DNA of 64,000 nucleotides from JACKAL01 sp964400355 (lineage in GTDB: Bacteria; Bdellovibrionota; Bdellovibrionia; Bdellovibrionales; JAGQZY01), in contig CAYNTO010000012.1 of the NCBI GenBank assembly GCA_964400355.1, positions 1 through 64,000 on the forward strand, written 5' to 3'. The translations under genes and the position numbers were made by a program. Below, one piece after another: positions 27,041 to 35,586 of this stretch. Below the pieces are notes generated by a model, which saw only the letters and a program-made list of their open reading frames with translations, was not told the origin of the DNA and ran no database searches. Numbering within the stretch: the first letter of the stretch is position 1; the number at the start of each line of letters is the position of its first letter.

Positions 27041-28770
27041 TAGGGCGTGTGACGGAACTCGGTGATGCTCTCTTTACTAGTGTCGGCAATCAATCGACCC
27101 ACGATCGTTGGTCCCAGGCGTATACGACGATCGTCGCCGATATAACGATTAATTTTAAGCATATAGTCTGCCAAGGAGCCATTGTCCAAAAGGTAACCGT
27201 ACATATTCTGCATAAACAATTTTGTTTCTGCTTTGCTCAATCCACTTCTTAGAAGTGCATACAGCAAATAATCATTCTGAAAAAACAATGTTTTATCGAA
27301 ACTGTAAATGCTCCACAACATTTCAAGACGTCGTTCCGATTCAGGAACGCGCTCTTCCCAACACATACCACCGATCTCATCGTAGGCAGCGATGCGGCCG
27401 TTGTCGGCCACCGCGCGGATGCGTAGGTTGTATTTTTCTGGGTCCGATGCATAATAGGTGTTAGCAAGCAGGCGAAAAATATTCACTTCGATACAGTCGT
27501 AGAGATCAGTGCGGTCTTTAATAAAATTATGAGTGAGCATATAATCTTCGACAGTTTCATGGGGAAACGCCAGGATGAGATACAATCCACTCCAAATTCC
27601 AAATTTCTGCGCGGTCTGCAGTGTGCGGTAGACATCCTCGACTGTGGCCTGCTTATTGTTTTGCAAAAGCAGTTTGGGGCTCAAGGTTTCGGCTCCAAAC
27701 CACAGCTTGACACATCCGGCTTTAGCTAAAGTTCCAAGAATTTTTTCGGAAGTATGAATCATATTCGCCGAATCGGAAAAAAAGATGCCGATGTTGGCCT
27801 CTATTATTTTTTCCGCCAACTGCACTGGAAAAATAGGCCCCAAATTGACATTGTCATTGTACCAGCGGTAATTCTCGAATCCTTTTTTGCGAAGCACAGT
27901 GAGATGATGAACGACATCATCTGCAGAGTGTGTGCGCACGGCGGTGTCTTTACCAGATTGGCAAAACGTGCATTTGTACGGGCAACCCAGAGTGTGACGA
28001 TAGGGAATTAATGTCAGGGGATCTTGATCGCGCAAACGCGGCTCTTGGCGAATGAGATCTTCTGGAAACAGATCCTTGAACTCTACAAACAAATCGGCTT
28101 TGTTGATGACGTCATATTTGGGCGTAAAATTGCTCTGGCGGAAAAGACTATTATCGACAATAAACCGATCGTTCCCGTGGAGCGGGCCTTCGCCATTGAA
28201 ATAATTTTTGAGTGCTACGGGAAAGACGCCATGACTGTTGCGGGTAAAGTAGTAATCGATCGCTCGACCCGCCAATCGATCTGCAAGCTTCCGCGCATAA
28301 TTGATACCCACATCTTTGATCAGCTCTTTACCGCCAGCCAAGATGATGGCGGTCGTGCGCTTACGAATTTCGGCCGCTAGCAAATTGGCGAAATGTAAAG
28401 TGCCGCGACTCATAAATGTTTCAAATCCGACCTTATCCATGGAAATGGCAACCGCATCATAGCGCTTTACGTCTCCGACAAGCTCCATGCAGTGATCCAA
28501 CCAGCGTTGAACCCACATCGAAGTTTTTGCGCCATGGACTTCGGCAATAACTTGCTCGTCGTTGGTGAGTACACTTTTGTCTCCCTCTGACAGATACTCC
28601 TCGCCACGTATCTTTGTAAGAGCCGCATTGAGGTCATAAAAATCCACTTCAAACCCGTGATGCTCAAGAGCACCAGCAACCATGGCCGACCCCAAGCTCA
28701 GTTCCTGATACAGCTTTGGCTGAAACAGAGTGATGTTTGGACTCAAAAGAAACAGGATTTTCTTAGCCAT
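27037..28770 (-). CDS. B12-binding-domain-type radical SAM protein (CXXXCXXC), cobalamin ligand not seen
   Basis: Protein of 577 residues with the architecture of cobalamin-dependent radical SAM enzymes. An N-terminal Rossmann-like region (KKILFLLSPNITLFQP, then GSAMVAGALEHHGFEVDFYD) precedes the cluster motif HTLGCPYKCTFCQSGKDTA near residue 265 and a TIM-barrel core with YDCIEVNIFRLL. The canonical DxHxxG cobalamin ligand is not visible; the expected place reads YDAVAISMDKVG, so B12 may bind base-off without His or not at all. Relatives methylate unreactive carbons or do ring rearrangements. The gene ends tail to tail with the twitch radical SAM gene (4-bp overlap). A role in the neighbouring cluster is inference. 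Confidence 0.82.
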   Translation of the reverse strand: MAKKILFLLSPNITLFQPKLYQELSLGSAMVAGALEHHGFEVDFYDLNAALTKIRGEEYLSEGDKSVLTNDEQVIAEVHGAKTSMWVQRWLDHCMELVGDVKRYDAVAISMDKVGFETFMSRGTLHFANLLAAEIRKRTTAIILAGGKELIKDVGINYARKLADRLAGRAIDYYFTRNSHGVFPVALKNYFNGEGPLHGNDRFIVDNSLFRQSNFTPKYDVINKADLFVEFKDLFPEDLIRQEPRLRDQDPLTLIPYRHTLGCPYKCTFCQSGKDTAVRTHSADDVVHHLTVLRKKGFENYRWYNDNVNLGPIFPVQLAEKIIEANIGIFFSDSANMIHTSEKILGTLAKAGCVKLWFGAETLSPKLLLQNNKQATVEDVYRTLQTAQKFGIWSGLYLILAFPHETVEDYMLTHNFIKDRTDLYDCIEVNIFRLLANTYYASDPEKYNLRIRAVADNGRIAAYDEIGGMCWEERVPESERRLEMLWSIYSFDKTLFFQNDYLLYALLRSGLSKAETKLFMQNMYGYLLDNGSLADYMLKINRYIGDDRRIRLGPTIVGRLIADTSKESITEFRHTPY

Positions 28771-28926
28771 TCTTCAAAAGTCTGTGCCAGCGCCATTGGA
28801 GATACAATGAAAAATAGCCACTGAACAATGCGTCGACATCCCTACCCTTTTTACAGCGTTTACAGAATCAGTAGCCCTAAAGGGTGCGGACCTCATATAC
28901 TCGCCCTTCACACGGAATGGGGTTCA

Positions 28927-29913
28927 GTGTTTAAATATCTCTCAGTTTCTGGATTCATTTTGAGTAGCATTGTGTTTTCAACCGCAGTGGCCGATGTGCC
29001 CACAATGACTCTTGACCAAATTCTCGCTGAAGCAATAAACAAGAAAAAAACGTACCTACCAGAGTTTCTCCGCGAGTCTGTAGCGCGCTGCGAACTCCAT
29101 TTGACTCCAAGCAACCTGGGTCGTTCCTGCTTGGAAGAGGTTCGGGAACAAACATTTAGTATTCTCACCTGCGAGAGCACTCTATCCCGATGGCAAGAAA
29201 TGGGAGCACTCGACGACCATGACATGGATGCGATGCTCGAATCTTACCCCTCTACAGATGTGCCTCCAGACATTAAAACAGTCTTTGAAGAACTTGTAAA
29301 TATCGCTGCTCGCCAGTGGCGAAATACCCCAGCGGTTCAAAAATTCCCTCTCCCCCAGTGGAGCATAGAGGCCTATGCGGCGGACTATTACAATGCTCAT
29401 GCAGGTGCCAACGGAAGCATACTCATCTCCAGCCAATTCTGGCAAACCGCTTCGCCATTTTCAGTCGATGAGATTCGTGCAATTTTAGCTCATGAAGTGG
29501 CCCATGTATTATTGAATCATTCTCTCGAACTGGGATGCCTCTACTTTGAGTGGTCCAACCAACCGAGCACCGCTTCTCTTCTGGACGCTCGGGAAATTAT
29601 TCACGGTGATTTTTCGGTAACTATGGGCGCAGGCAAAGCGTGGTCCGAGCTCTCTCAAAAAAATGAATTCCGCGCTGATGCGATGGCCGTGGAGCTGCTT
29701 TACAACTTGCACTACGATGGGCTGGCGATGGCCCGCGCGATTCAAAAAATTTATGATCATTCTCCGAAAGGTGGTTTTAGCTCTGGCAGTCACCCCGACC
29801 TCCTCGACCGCGTCGAAGAGGCTCGCCGAAAAGCCACGACCTACGGACCGCCGCGAACGCTGAAAAATTCGCTCTCTAAAATAGCCTCGGCAGGCCTCAC
29901 CAGAAAATCCTAA
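28927..29913 (+). CDS. Secreted M48-type zinc metalloprotease
   Basis: Peptidase M48 family (Oma1/BepA-like) protein of about 328 residues. The zinc motif HEVAH lies in AILAHEVAHVLLNHSLEL near residue 180, and the third ligand is the Glu in NEFRADAMAVELLYN near 243; SHPDLLDRV is also typical. I chose GTG 28927, which is preceded by GGGG and starts a signal peptide (MFKYLSVSGFILSSIVFSTA, cleaved near AVA-DV). An upstream in-frame ATG at 28828 would bury that signal inside a longer N-terminus. Such enzymes degrade misfolded outer-membrane proteins in the periplasm. Two Cys pairs early in the mature chain could form disulfides. It is not tightly linked to its neighbours. Confidence 0.82.
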   Translation: MFKYLSVSGFILSSIVFSTAVADVPTMTLDQILAEAINKKKTYLPEFLRESVARCELHLTPSNLGRSCLEEVREQTFSILTCESTLSRWQEMGALDDHDMDAMLESYPSTDVPPDIKTVFEELVNIAARQWRNTPAVQKFPLPQWSIEAYAADYYNAHAGANGSILISSQFWQTASPFSVDEIRAILAHEVAHVLLNHSLELGCLYFEWSNQPSTASLLDAREIIHGDFSVTMGAGKAWSELSQKNEFRADAMAVELLYNLHYDGLAMARAIQKIYDHSPKGGFSSGSHPDLLDRVEEARRKATTYGPPRTLKNSLSKIASAGLTRKS

Positions 29914-30067
29914 ATACCCGCCAGGGAGCCAGAAACCAATTAAGGTTATAAAGCCCTACCAACAATAGCGAACGCAAGGGACGGGCAATACGCGCGAAGC
30001 GCAAAATTTAATGATCGAAAAATTTAGAAATACTGGACCAGCTACCAACAGCCGGAAAATTTTGAAG

Positions 30068-30143
<76 letters not shown>

Positions 30144-30162
30144 TCTTAAAGGTCAGGGGAAT

Positions 30163-30192
30163 CTTATCTGATATAATCTAGGATTGAGTCAA
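30163..30192 (-). promoter_or_regulatory. Possible promoter of tRNA-Ala
   Basis: On the minus strand TTGACT (30187-30192) and GATAAG (30163-30168) are separated by 18 bases and end 19 bases before the tRNA. The -35 box is good; the -10 matches consensus at 4 of 6. Position fits a short leader. Confidence 0.4.
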
Positions 30193-30205
30193 GAGAAGGA
30201 ACGAC

Positions 30206-30229
30206 AAGGCCCACATTGACGCGGGCCTT
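30206..30229 (-). terminator. Possible terminator after the 30255-30773 gene
   Basis: AAGGCCC at 30206-30212 pairs with GGGCCTT at 30223-30229 (7-bp GC-rich stem, 10-base loop), 26 bases after the stop of the minus-strand gene and before tRNA-Ala. A strong U-run is lacking, so termination may be partial. Confidence 0.45.
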
Positions 30230-30254
30230 CTAAATCGCACTGTTTACTGTAGAA

Positions 30255-30773
30255 TTAGGCGCTGGCGAGTTGAACGCGAACGGGAATACATGCCAAAGTT
30301 TTACGCTCTTCTTTGAGGTCAAAACCCACAGCTTCACCACCGCAAATCACTGAGTCATACACCTTGCGAAGAACATCTAACTCTTCTTGCTCATCATTGG
30401 CCTGGAGAGCCTCTTGGATGGCTTCGAAGACACTCATGATGTCGGGAGTTGTTACAACTTTGGGGAGGCGCTCCATATCGAGCCCCATAAGACCCAATGG
30501 ACGAAAACCCACTAGAGTTGTCGTGATAAGGATCTTTTTACCAGTTCCAAAATTCACTTGGAGGAACGTTTGTCCCACTTCATCCTCGCGGTAGAGAATC
30601 TCATCCAGATCGAGGCAGTTCAGCGTGATTCTTTTATTATCCAGCTGTTGCTCAATAATGATGTAATCCGACAAAACTGAATCCACCAGGCGAAGACCCT
30701 CAGAACCCTCTACGAAGCGACGAATCTCACTCACAACGTTCTTAAAATCAGCACTCACTTTGGTACGCTTCAA
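30255..30773 (-). CDS. Conserved-looking cytoplasmic protein, unknown function, TTG start
   Basis: Soluble protein of 172 residues that I do not recognise. It has no signal peptide or membrane helix, is acidic overall, and mixes beta strands (ITLNCLDLDEILYRE, KKILITTTLVGFRPLG) with a helix-rich middle (IMSVFEAIQEALQANDEQEE). The start must be TTG 30773: AAGGAGG lies at the right distance upstream and no ATG fits. It stands alone, with a divergent cupin gene 241 bp away and tRNA-Ala downstream. The strong ribosome site and normal codon use suggest a real, well-translated gene. A small regulator or chaperone-like role is possible but unsupported. Confidence 0.7.
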   Translation of the reverse strand: MKRTKVSADFKNVVSEIRRFVEGSEGLRLVDSVLSDYIIIEQQLDNKRITLNCLDLDEILYREDEVGQTFLQVNFGTGKKILITTTLVGFRPLGLMGLDMERLPKVVTTPDIMSVFEAIQEALQANDEQEELDVLRKVYDSVICGGEAVGFDLKEERKTLACIPVRVQLASA

Positions 30774-30956
30774 GGCGCCTCCTTAAACATTTAGAACTTA
30801 CAATCCTATTATCGACTTGCGATCACCGGCACTTAACTCGCTGAGACGGAATTAATTAAAAAAAAAGAAGTGATCTCGAAGAGATACAAAAAGTGTCTCA
30901 GTGATACACAGGACAGACTTTATAAAAGTTGGGGATGACTATTTTGTAACCAATAC

Positions 30957-30985
30957 TTGCCATTTTCGCTAATAATCTTTAATAC
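30957..30985 (+). promoter_or_regulatory. Sigma70-type promoter of the cupin gene
   Basis: TTGCCA (30957-30962), a 17-base spacer and TAATAC (30980-30985) precede the cupin ATG by 29 bases, with AAGGA at 31004-31008 as ribosome site. Hexamers and spacing fit sigma70 well. A small inverted repeat (ATCTC-GAAG-style, ATCTCgaaGAGAT, near 30870-30885) lies further upstream and could be an operator. Confidence 0.6.
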
Positions 30986-31014
30986 TTAGAACTGGCCCAA
31001 GGTAAGGACACTCA

Positions 31015-31320
31015 ATGCTCGTATACAGATGGCAGGCACCTATAAAACCCACTCGCGAACAAGCGCGCATGATCTTCCTCGCAGAGGATCTGGTTCCCCA
31101 TGAGGAAACCCTGGTCAACGCGGCCACGTACCCGGATCACCGCCACCCGTTTGATGAAGTTCGTATGATTTTAGAGGGCGAAGTGGCCTTGAACATTTCG
31201 GGCAATCAGCTGCTGATGCGCCCGGGAGATAAAATCATGATACCCTCCAACACTCGCCACTCCTACCGCGTGATCGGCAGCTCCGATTGCATCTGCCTGG
31301 TCGCAACCCGACCCTTCTAA
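31015..31320 (+). CDS. Small single-domain cupin protein
   Basis: Cupin-fold protein of 101 residues. The two metal-binding blocks are visible: YPDHRHPFDEVRMILEGEVA near residue 40, with His-x-His and a Glu, and RPGDKIMIPSNTRHSYRV near 70, with the late His. All usual ligands (two His, Glu, His) are present, so it probably binds a metal. Small cupins act as isomerases, dioxygenases or sensors; nothing here decides which. It has its own good promoter and is convergent with rarA, with only 22 bp between, including the rarA terminator. ATG 31015 has AAGGA six bases upstream. Confidence 0.82.
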   Translation: MLVYRWQAPIKPTREQARMIFLAEDLVPHEETLVNAATYPDHRHPFDEVRMILEGEVALNISGNQLLMRPGDKIMIPSNTRHSYRVIGSSDCICLVATRPF

Positions 31321-31323
31321 AAA

Positions 31324-31343
31324 TACCTCAATGAGCGTGAGGT
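31324..31343 (-). terminator. Rho-independent terminator of rarA
   Basis: On the minus strand ACCTCA and TGAGGT (31325-31330 and 31338-31343) form a 6-bp hairpin followed by ATTTTTA. It begins within the rarA stop region and overlaps the end of the convergent cupin gene. Confidence 0.5.
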
Positions 31344-32665
31344 CACGGTTTATCAGGTAGTTCCCGCGGTTCATTTTTAACCCACTCGAGATATTCCTTC
31401 ATACGTTTTTCGAAACCGCGCTCACCCGGTGTGTAGAATTTTTCGTTCTTCGCTTCTTCTGGTAAAAAAGTTTGCGCCCGATACCCACGCTCACCATCGT
31501 GCGAGTATTTGTAGCCTTTTCCATAACCGAGTTTTTTCATAAGTGCGGTGCTGGAAGATCGCAGTGCTAGAGGTACCTGCAAGTTACCGGTCGCCTTTAC
31601 ATACTCAATGGCCTGATTGATCGCCTTATAAGATGAATTCGATTTAGGTGCGCTGGCGAGATAAACCGTAACTTGCGCGAGCGGAATGCGCGCCTCGGGC
31701 ATTCCCATGGTGCGCACGGCTTGGTCGCAGGAGACAGCGAGATTTAACCCTTGCGGGTCTCCATTGCCGATGTCTTCAGAGGCTAAAATCATAAGCCGCC
31801 GGGAGATAAATTTTGGATCCTCTCCACCCTCGAGCATGCGTGCAAGATAATAGATGGCCGCATCAGGGTCACTCCCACGCACGCTCTTAATAAACGCGGA
31901 GATGCAATCATAGTGAGTGTCTTTATCCTTGTCGTAGGATAGCGCTTTTGTGATATTGAGCTCTTTAAACTGCGCCGATGTGAGTGGCAAGTCGGTAGGA
32001 CTTTCTTGAACATGGACTATAACGTCTTCGATCAGATTGAGAAGTGACCGGCCGTCACCGGAGGTCCAGCGAATGATCTCCTCGCGCAACTCCTCGGTGA
32101 AAAGCGGTTGCGCCAATTCGTAATGGCGCTGCGCACGCTCCAGCAGATCATTGAGTGCGCGATCATCGAGAGGATCAAAAACGATGAGACGACAGCGGCT
32201 CATCAAAGCGCTATTGAGCTCGTACGATGGATTCTCGGTAGTGGCGCCAATGAGATAAATATCCCCGGCCTCAACAAAAGGAAGCAACACATCTTGCTGA
32301 CTGCGATTGAGGCGATGGATCTCGTCCACAAAAACGAGCGTGGGTTGTCCTTGAGTGATGCGGGTGTATTTGCCCTGCTCACCGATTTCGCGCAAGCGCT
32401 TGGCTCCAAGGTCCGTGGCGTTCTCCTCAATGTAATGAACCTTGGGGAGTTCCTGCACCAAAGCTTTAACAAATGAGGTTTTCCCGCAGCCTGGAGGTCC
32501 CCATAAAATCAAACTGGCCAATTGACCCTTCTTCATGGACTGAATGAGCGGAGAATAGGTTTTAAGGAATTTCTTTTGCCCTAAAAAATCCGCAAGCGTG
32601 GTGGGCCGTAAACGTGCAGCTAACGGGGCGGTAGAAGATAGGGCTGACTGTGAGAACAATTCCAT
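31343..32665 (-). CDS. rarA: Replication-associated recombination protein A (RarA/MgsA) AAA ATPase
   Basis: AAA+ ATPase of 440 residues, normal length for RarA/MgsA/WRNIP1. It begins with ARLRPTTLADFLGQKKFL and has Walker A GPPGCGKT near residue 57, Walker B FVDEIHRLN, sensor GATTENPSYELNSALMSRCR and the C-terminal MgsA domain with KSNSSYKAINQAIEYVK. RarA acts at stalled replication forks and on the clamp-loader/SSB side of replication, in the cytoplasm. It lies downstream of a lipoprotein and pilQ on the same strand with a 57-bp gap, and ends at a hairpin terminator. No unusual features. Confidence 0.95.
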   Translation of the reverse strand: MELFSQSALSSTAPLAARLRPTTLADFLGQKKFLKTYSPLIQSMKKGQLASLILWGPPGCGKTSFVKALVQELPKVHYIEENATDLGAKRLREIGEQGKYTRITQGQPTLVFVDEIHRLNRSQQDVLLPFVEAGDIYLIGATTENPSYELNSALMSRCRLIVFDPLDDRALNDLLERAQRHYELAQPLFTEELREEIIRWTSGDGRSLLNLIEDVIVHVQESPTDLPLTSAQFKELNITKALSYDKDKDTHYDCISAFIKSVRGSDPDAAIYYLARMLEGGEDPKFISRRLMILASEDIGNGDPQGLNLAVSCDQAVRTMGMPEARIPLAQVTVYLASAPKSNSSYKAINQAIEYVKATGNLQVPLALRSSSTALMKKLGYGKGYKYSHDGERGYRAQTFLPEEAKNEKFYTPGERGFEKRMKEYLEWVKNEPRELPDKP

Positions 32666-32722
32666 AGCCCGTCAACTTAGCGAAAAACAGACAGGCTGTC
32701 TAGGCAATGGGCAGTAACGGAA

Positions 32723-33358
32723 TCAGTCGGTATCGATAATGAGTCGGATCGGAATAGACTGGCGAATGATTTCCTGATTGGCAGAATCATCCTGAGCAAT
32801 AGCTGTGACGCGAATAAAACCGGCGACGGTGGCTCGCGTGTCCTCCGGTAAAGCGAGTCCGCCAAAAGCGAGAGAACACGATATATAACCAGTATCTACA
32901 GTTCCATCATTGTTAAGATCAAACTGCTTAAGATCGCTGCGATAGGTGTTATCGGGGGCTGCAGTTGCACCCACTCCGCCCTTGCGCGGAATTTTTACGT
33001 CGTTTTTAGCGCCCACTCCAAACATTTGGCCAATTTCATCGGGGTCAACGATGTCTATTTTCGTCGCGAGGATGGTGTTCTCCACGTCCAACTGAATTTT
33101 TACTATAAAAAGATCTCGGCCCGTTTCGCGCCAAGACAGCGAGAACGACGAAAATCCCAAACTGGCCTCGCTCACACTCTCTGCCTCCACATCTCCACTT
33201 GCGACATCTACACAGCTACGTCTTCCAATGGGTACTGCCGCCACTTGGCTGGGGGTTGCTGAGAGCACGAAAATATTGTCGTACTCACTGCCCCCGCTGC
33301 AGGAGGCGATGGCAAAATACATAACTAAAAGACCGAGTGTGGAGTAACGTTTCATCAT
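32723..33358 (-). CDS. Lipoprotein of unknown function, coupled to pilQ
   Basis: Lipoprotein of 211 residues: signal MMKRYSTLGLLVMYFAIASC with lipobox ASC, then a beta-rich globular part containing a short EF-hand-like run, DLNNDGTVDTGYISC, that could bind calcium. Two Cys in the mature chain may pair. Its start overlaps the pilQ stop (ATGATGA), so it is the last gene of the pil operon. That position suggests a pilus-related lipoprotein, perhaps a PilQ pilotin or an accessory factor, but it lacks the TPR fold of PilF/PilW pilotins. The function is therefore inferred only from context. Confidence 0.7.
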   Translation of the reverse strand: MMKRYSTLGLLVMYFAIASCSGGSEYDNIFVLSATPSQVAAVPIGRRSCVDVASGDVEAESVSEASLGFSSFSLSWRETGRDLFIVKIQLDVENTILATKIDIVDPDEIGQMFGVGAKNDVKIPRKGGVGATAAPDNTYRSDLKQFDLNNDGTVDTGYISCSLAFGGLALPEDTRATVAGFIRVTAIAQDDSANQEIIRQSIPIRLIIDTD

Positions 33359-35556
33359 AATGATTCTACCTCATTTTCGATCTCGTCCATAGACTCATCG
33401 CTGGGCGCGGATTCGCTGGATTGCGGTGAAACGAGCATCGATTCAGATTGAGATTTTACAACGTCTCCGGAAGACGTTATCTCTGTGGTTTTGAGCATCG
33501 ATTCCGGATTGAGGATGCGTGGGGTGAGGAAGATCACCAGCTCTGTTTTGGTGATTTCTTTGAGTTTGGTTTTAAACAAATATCCTAAAATTGGAATATC
33601 TTTGAGCAGCGGGATACCGCCCTCCGCATGGGTTTCGGTTTGATCGAAAATTCCACCAAGAACAAGGGACTGGCCGTCCTTCACGATAACTTTAGTTGTC
33701 GCTTTCCGCTTATTGATACCACGGCTTGTCCCACCTACAGTGGGGCCGGGAATATCGCGATTCACTTCGATATCCATAATCAGGTCCGAGTTGAACGACA
33801 CTTGAGGTGTTACCGCCAAACTCAGTTTGGCATCTTGGAATTGCACCTGCTGAGTTGCGCCCACGCCCTGCACGGCGGTCACGATAATGTTTGGCACTTG
33901 TTGAGTGGATTCGATCATCGCTTTTTCTTTATTGAGCGTTACGATCTTCGGTGAAGATAGTACTTTTACCTTTTGTTCTCGCTCATAAATAGACAAGATA
34001 GAAGTGATATCGCCAATGCCATCTAGAGTTCCATAACTCAAGCTGGTGGTAAGGCCCCCTGCAAATGTCGATGGGTTGCGATCGGCTTTAATGTTGTTCC
34101 CTAAGGTGAGGGTCTGATCGCCCACCTCTACTGATCCGCCATTTTGTCCCCACTGAACGCCAAATTCGCGTGCGAATTCTTCGCTCGCCTCGATAATTTT
34201 TCCCTCAATCAAGATCTGCACCGGAGATACGTCGAGTGATTTGATCAGTTTTTCCGCGCGCTCCATGGGTCCATTGTAATCATTGATAATTATAGAACTT
34301 GAGCGCTTGTCCACGATCACTGTACCGGCCGCACCGGTACCATTGGTTGTCTGCGTGAGGAAGGGTCCAACTTGCTTGGCCAAATCATCGAGATTCGCGT
34401 AATTGATCGGGATGACTTTTACAGCGCGTGCTTGCGCCGCTCGTTGCGCGCCCTCTTGGGCGTTGATACGTGCCGCTTCTTGATTGTATTCGTCGGTGAT
34501 TGTTTTGCTTTCAGCAATGCGAAGAATTTCTCCGCGGCGCTCGTACGCCAATCCGTTCGTCTTAAGAATCAACGACAAAGCTTCTTCCCAAGGAGTGTCC
34601 TTGAGTTTAACGCTTGTTGTTTTATTCACATTGTCATCGACGATGATATTTACGCCCACGTCATCAGCGATAAAATAAATAAGATCTTTAATATTGATGT
34701 CCTGCATCTCCAACGAAATCTTTTTGCCGGTCATGCGCGAACGCTGGCCAATAATCGGACCTGCTCCACTGTTCATAACCATGAGCTGGCTACCCTGAAG
34801 CTGAACGGCAGGCTTCAACTTGTCTTTATATTGGATAACAAAACGTGCGGTGGTGGATCCCGATTCTTGGTACGCGTTTACGGTGGCCACTGCTTGCTCA
34901 AAGTCTTTGGCAATGTACGGAAGTTTAAATCGATCGGGAAGATCGATGTCGGCTATCTCAATGACTGTTTGATTGAATTCCGGTTCGTCCCGAACCTCAT
35001 ACTCAAAAGGCTGAGCAGCGCTGATAACAACGCTACCGCCAGACTGCTGTGATTTGTACTCCAAGTTTGTGATCGTATTGCCGGAACTGCTCGATACGCT
35101 GGATGCCGCAGCAGAAGTTTCCTCTGACGGACTTGCTTCTGTATCTGCCATTTCTAAATCCAGATCCTCAATCGCACCATTGTCCACAGAGGCATCGGTT
35201 TGCGGCTCGTTGCCAAGCTCCACAGTTCCGGCTGTCATGCTTTCACTGGACAATTCATTTTCTAGTTGGCCTTCGTTGAAATCCTCGATATCCCCGAAAG
35301 AGTCATCCGACAAATCGTCCGCACTGGCTTGATCAGTGGACTCTTCGGAAGTTGTTTCATCGGCAGAAGCTGACTCCAGATCGAGATCCTCGAAGTCGGA
35401 CTCGCCGCCCTCCGCAGTTTCCACCTCGATGGGATCCGCCTCACCTTCCATTTCCGATGCAGCAACCGATTCATCTTCCGACGAATCAAACATCGAGCAC
35501 GATGTGAGCGAAACAAATAAAAATACTAAACACAGATGAAAGAACATCCTTGTCAT
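33355..35556 (-). CDS. pilQ: Type IV pilus secretin PilQ with lipobox and acidic linker
   Basis: Outer-membrane secretin of 733 residues. I chose ATG 35556, which has GGAG six bases upstream. The signal ends in LTSC, a lipobox, so it may be acylated, as in some type II secretins but unusual for PilQ. Residues about 20-160 are a low-complexity acidic stretch rich in Glu, Asp and Ser, followed by an AMIN domain, STN/N0 (LEMQDINIKDLIYFIADDVG), an N1-type domain and the secretin core with the family signature VPLLKDIPILGYLF-like segment GGIPLLKDIPILGYLF. It forms the pore through which the pilus passes. pilP precedes it by 30 bp. Confidence 0.93.
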   Translation of the reverse strand: MTRMFFHLCLVFLFVSLTSCSMFDSSEDESVAASEMEGEADPIEVETAEGGESDFEDLDLESASADETTSEESTDQASADDLSDDSFGDIEDFNEGQLENELSSESMTAGTVELGNEPQTDASVDNGAIEDLDLEMADTEASPSEETSAAASSVSSSSGNTITNLEYKSQQSGGSVVISAAQPFEYEVRDEPEFNQTVIEIADIDLPDRFKLPYIAKDFEQAVATVNAYQESGSTTARFVIQYKDKLKPAVQLQGSQLMVMNSGAGPIIGQRSRMTGKKISLEMQDINIKDLIYFIADDVGVNIIVDDNVNKTTSVKLKDTPWEEALSLILKTNGLAYERRGEILRIAESKTITDEYNQEAARINAQEGAQRAAQARAVKVIPINYANLDDLAKQVGPFLTQTTNGTGAAGTVIVDKRSSSIIINDYNGPMERAEKLIKSLDVSPVQILIEGKIIEASEEFAREFGVQWGQNGGSVEVGDQTLTLGNNIKADRNPSTFAGGLTTSLSYGTLDGIGDITSILSIYEREQKVKVLSSPKIVTLNKEKAMIESTQQVPNIIVTAVQGVGATQQVQFQDAKLSLAVTPQVSFNSDLIMDIEVNRDIPGPTVGGTSRGINKRKATTKVIVKDGQSLVLGGIFDQTETHAEGGIPLLKDIPILGYLFKTKLKEITKTELVIFLTPRILNPESMLKTTEITSSGDVVKSQSESMLVSPQSSESAPSDESMDEIENEVESL

Positions 35557-35586
35557 TATCATCTCCTAACGGACTCTGCCTGACTT

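Noticed and set aside
27037..28770. Confident assignment as a cobalamin-dependent methyltransferase
   Set aside because: The DxHxxG motif was not found, so only the domain architecture is claimed.
34372..35052. Long open frame (226 codons) opposite pilQ
   Set aside because: It is the antisense shadow of the AMIN and N0 domains of pilQ, with no independent coding signs.
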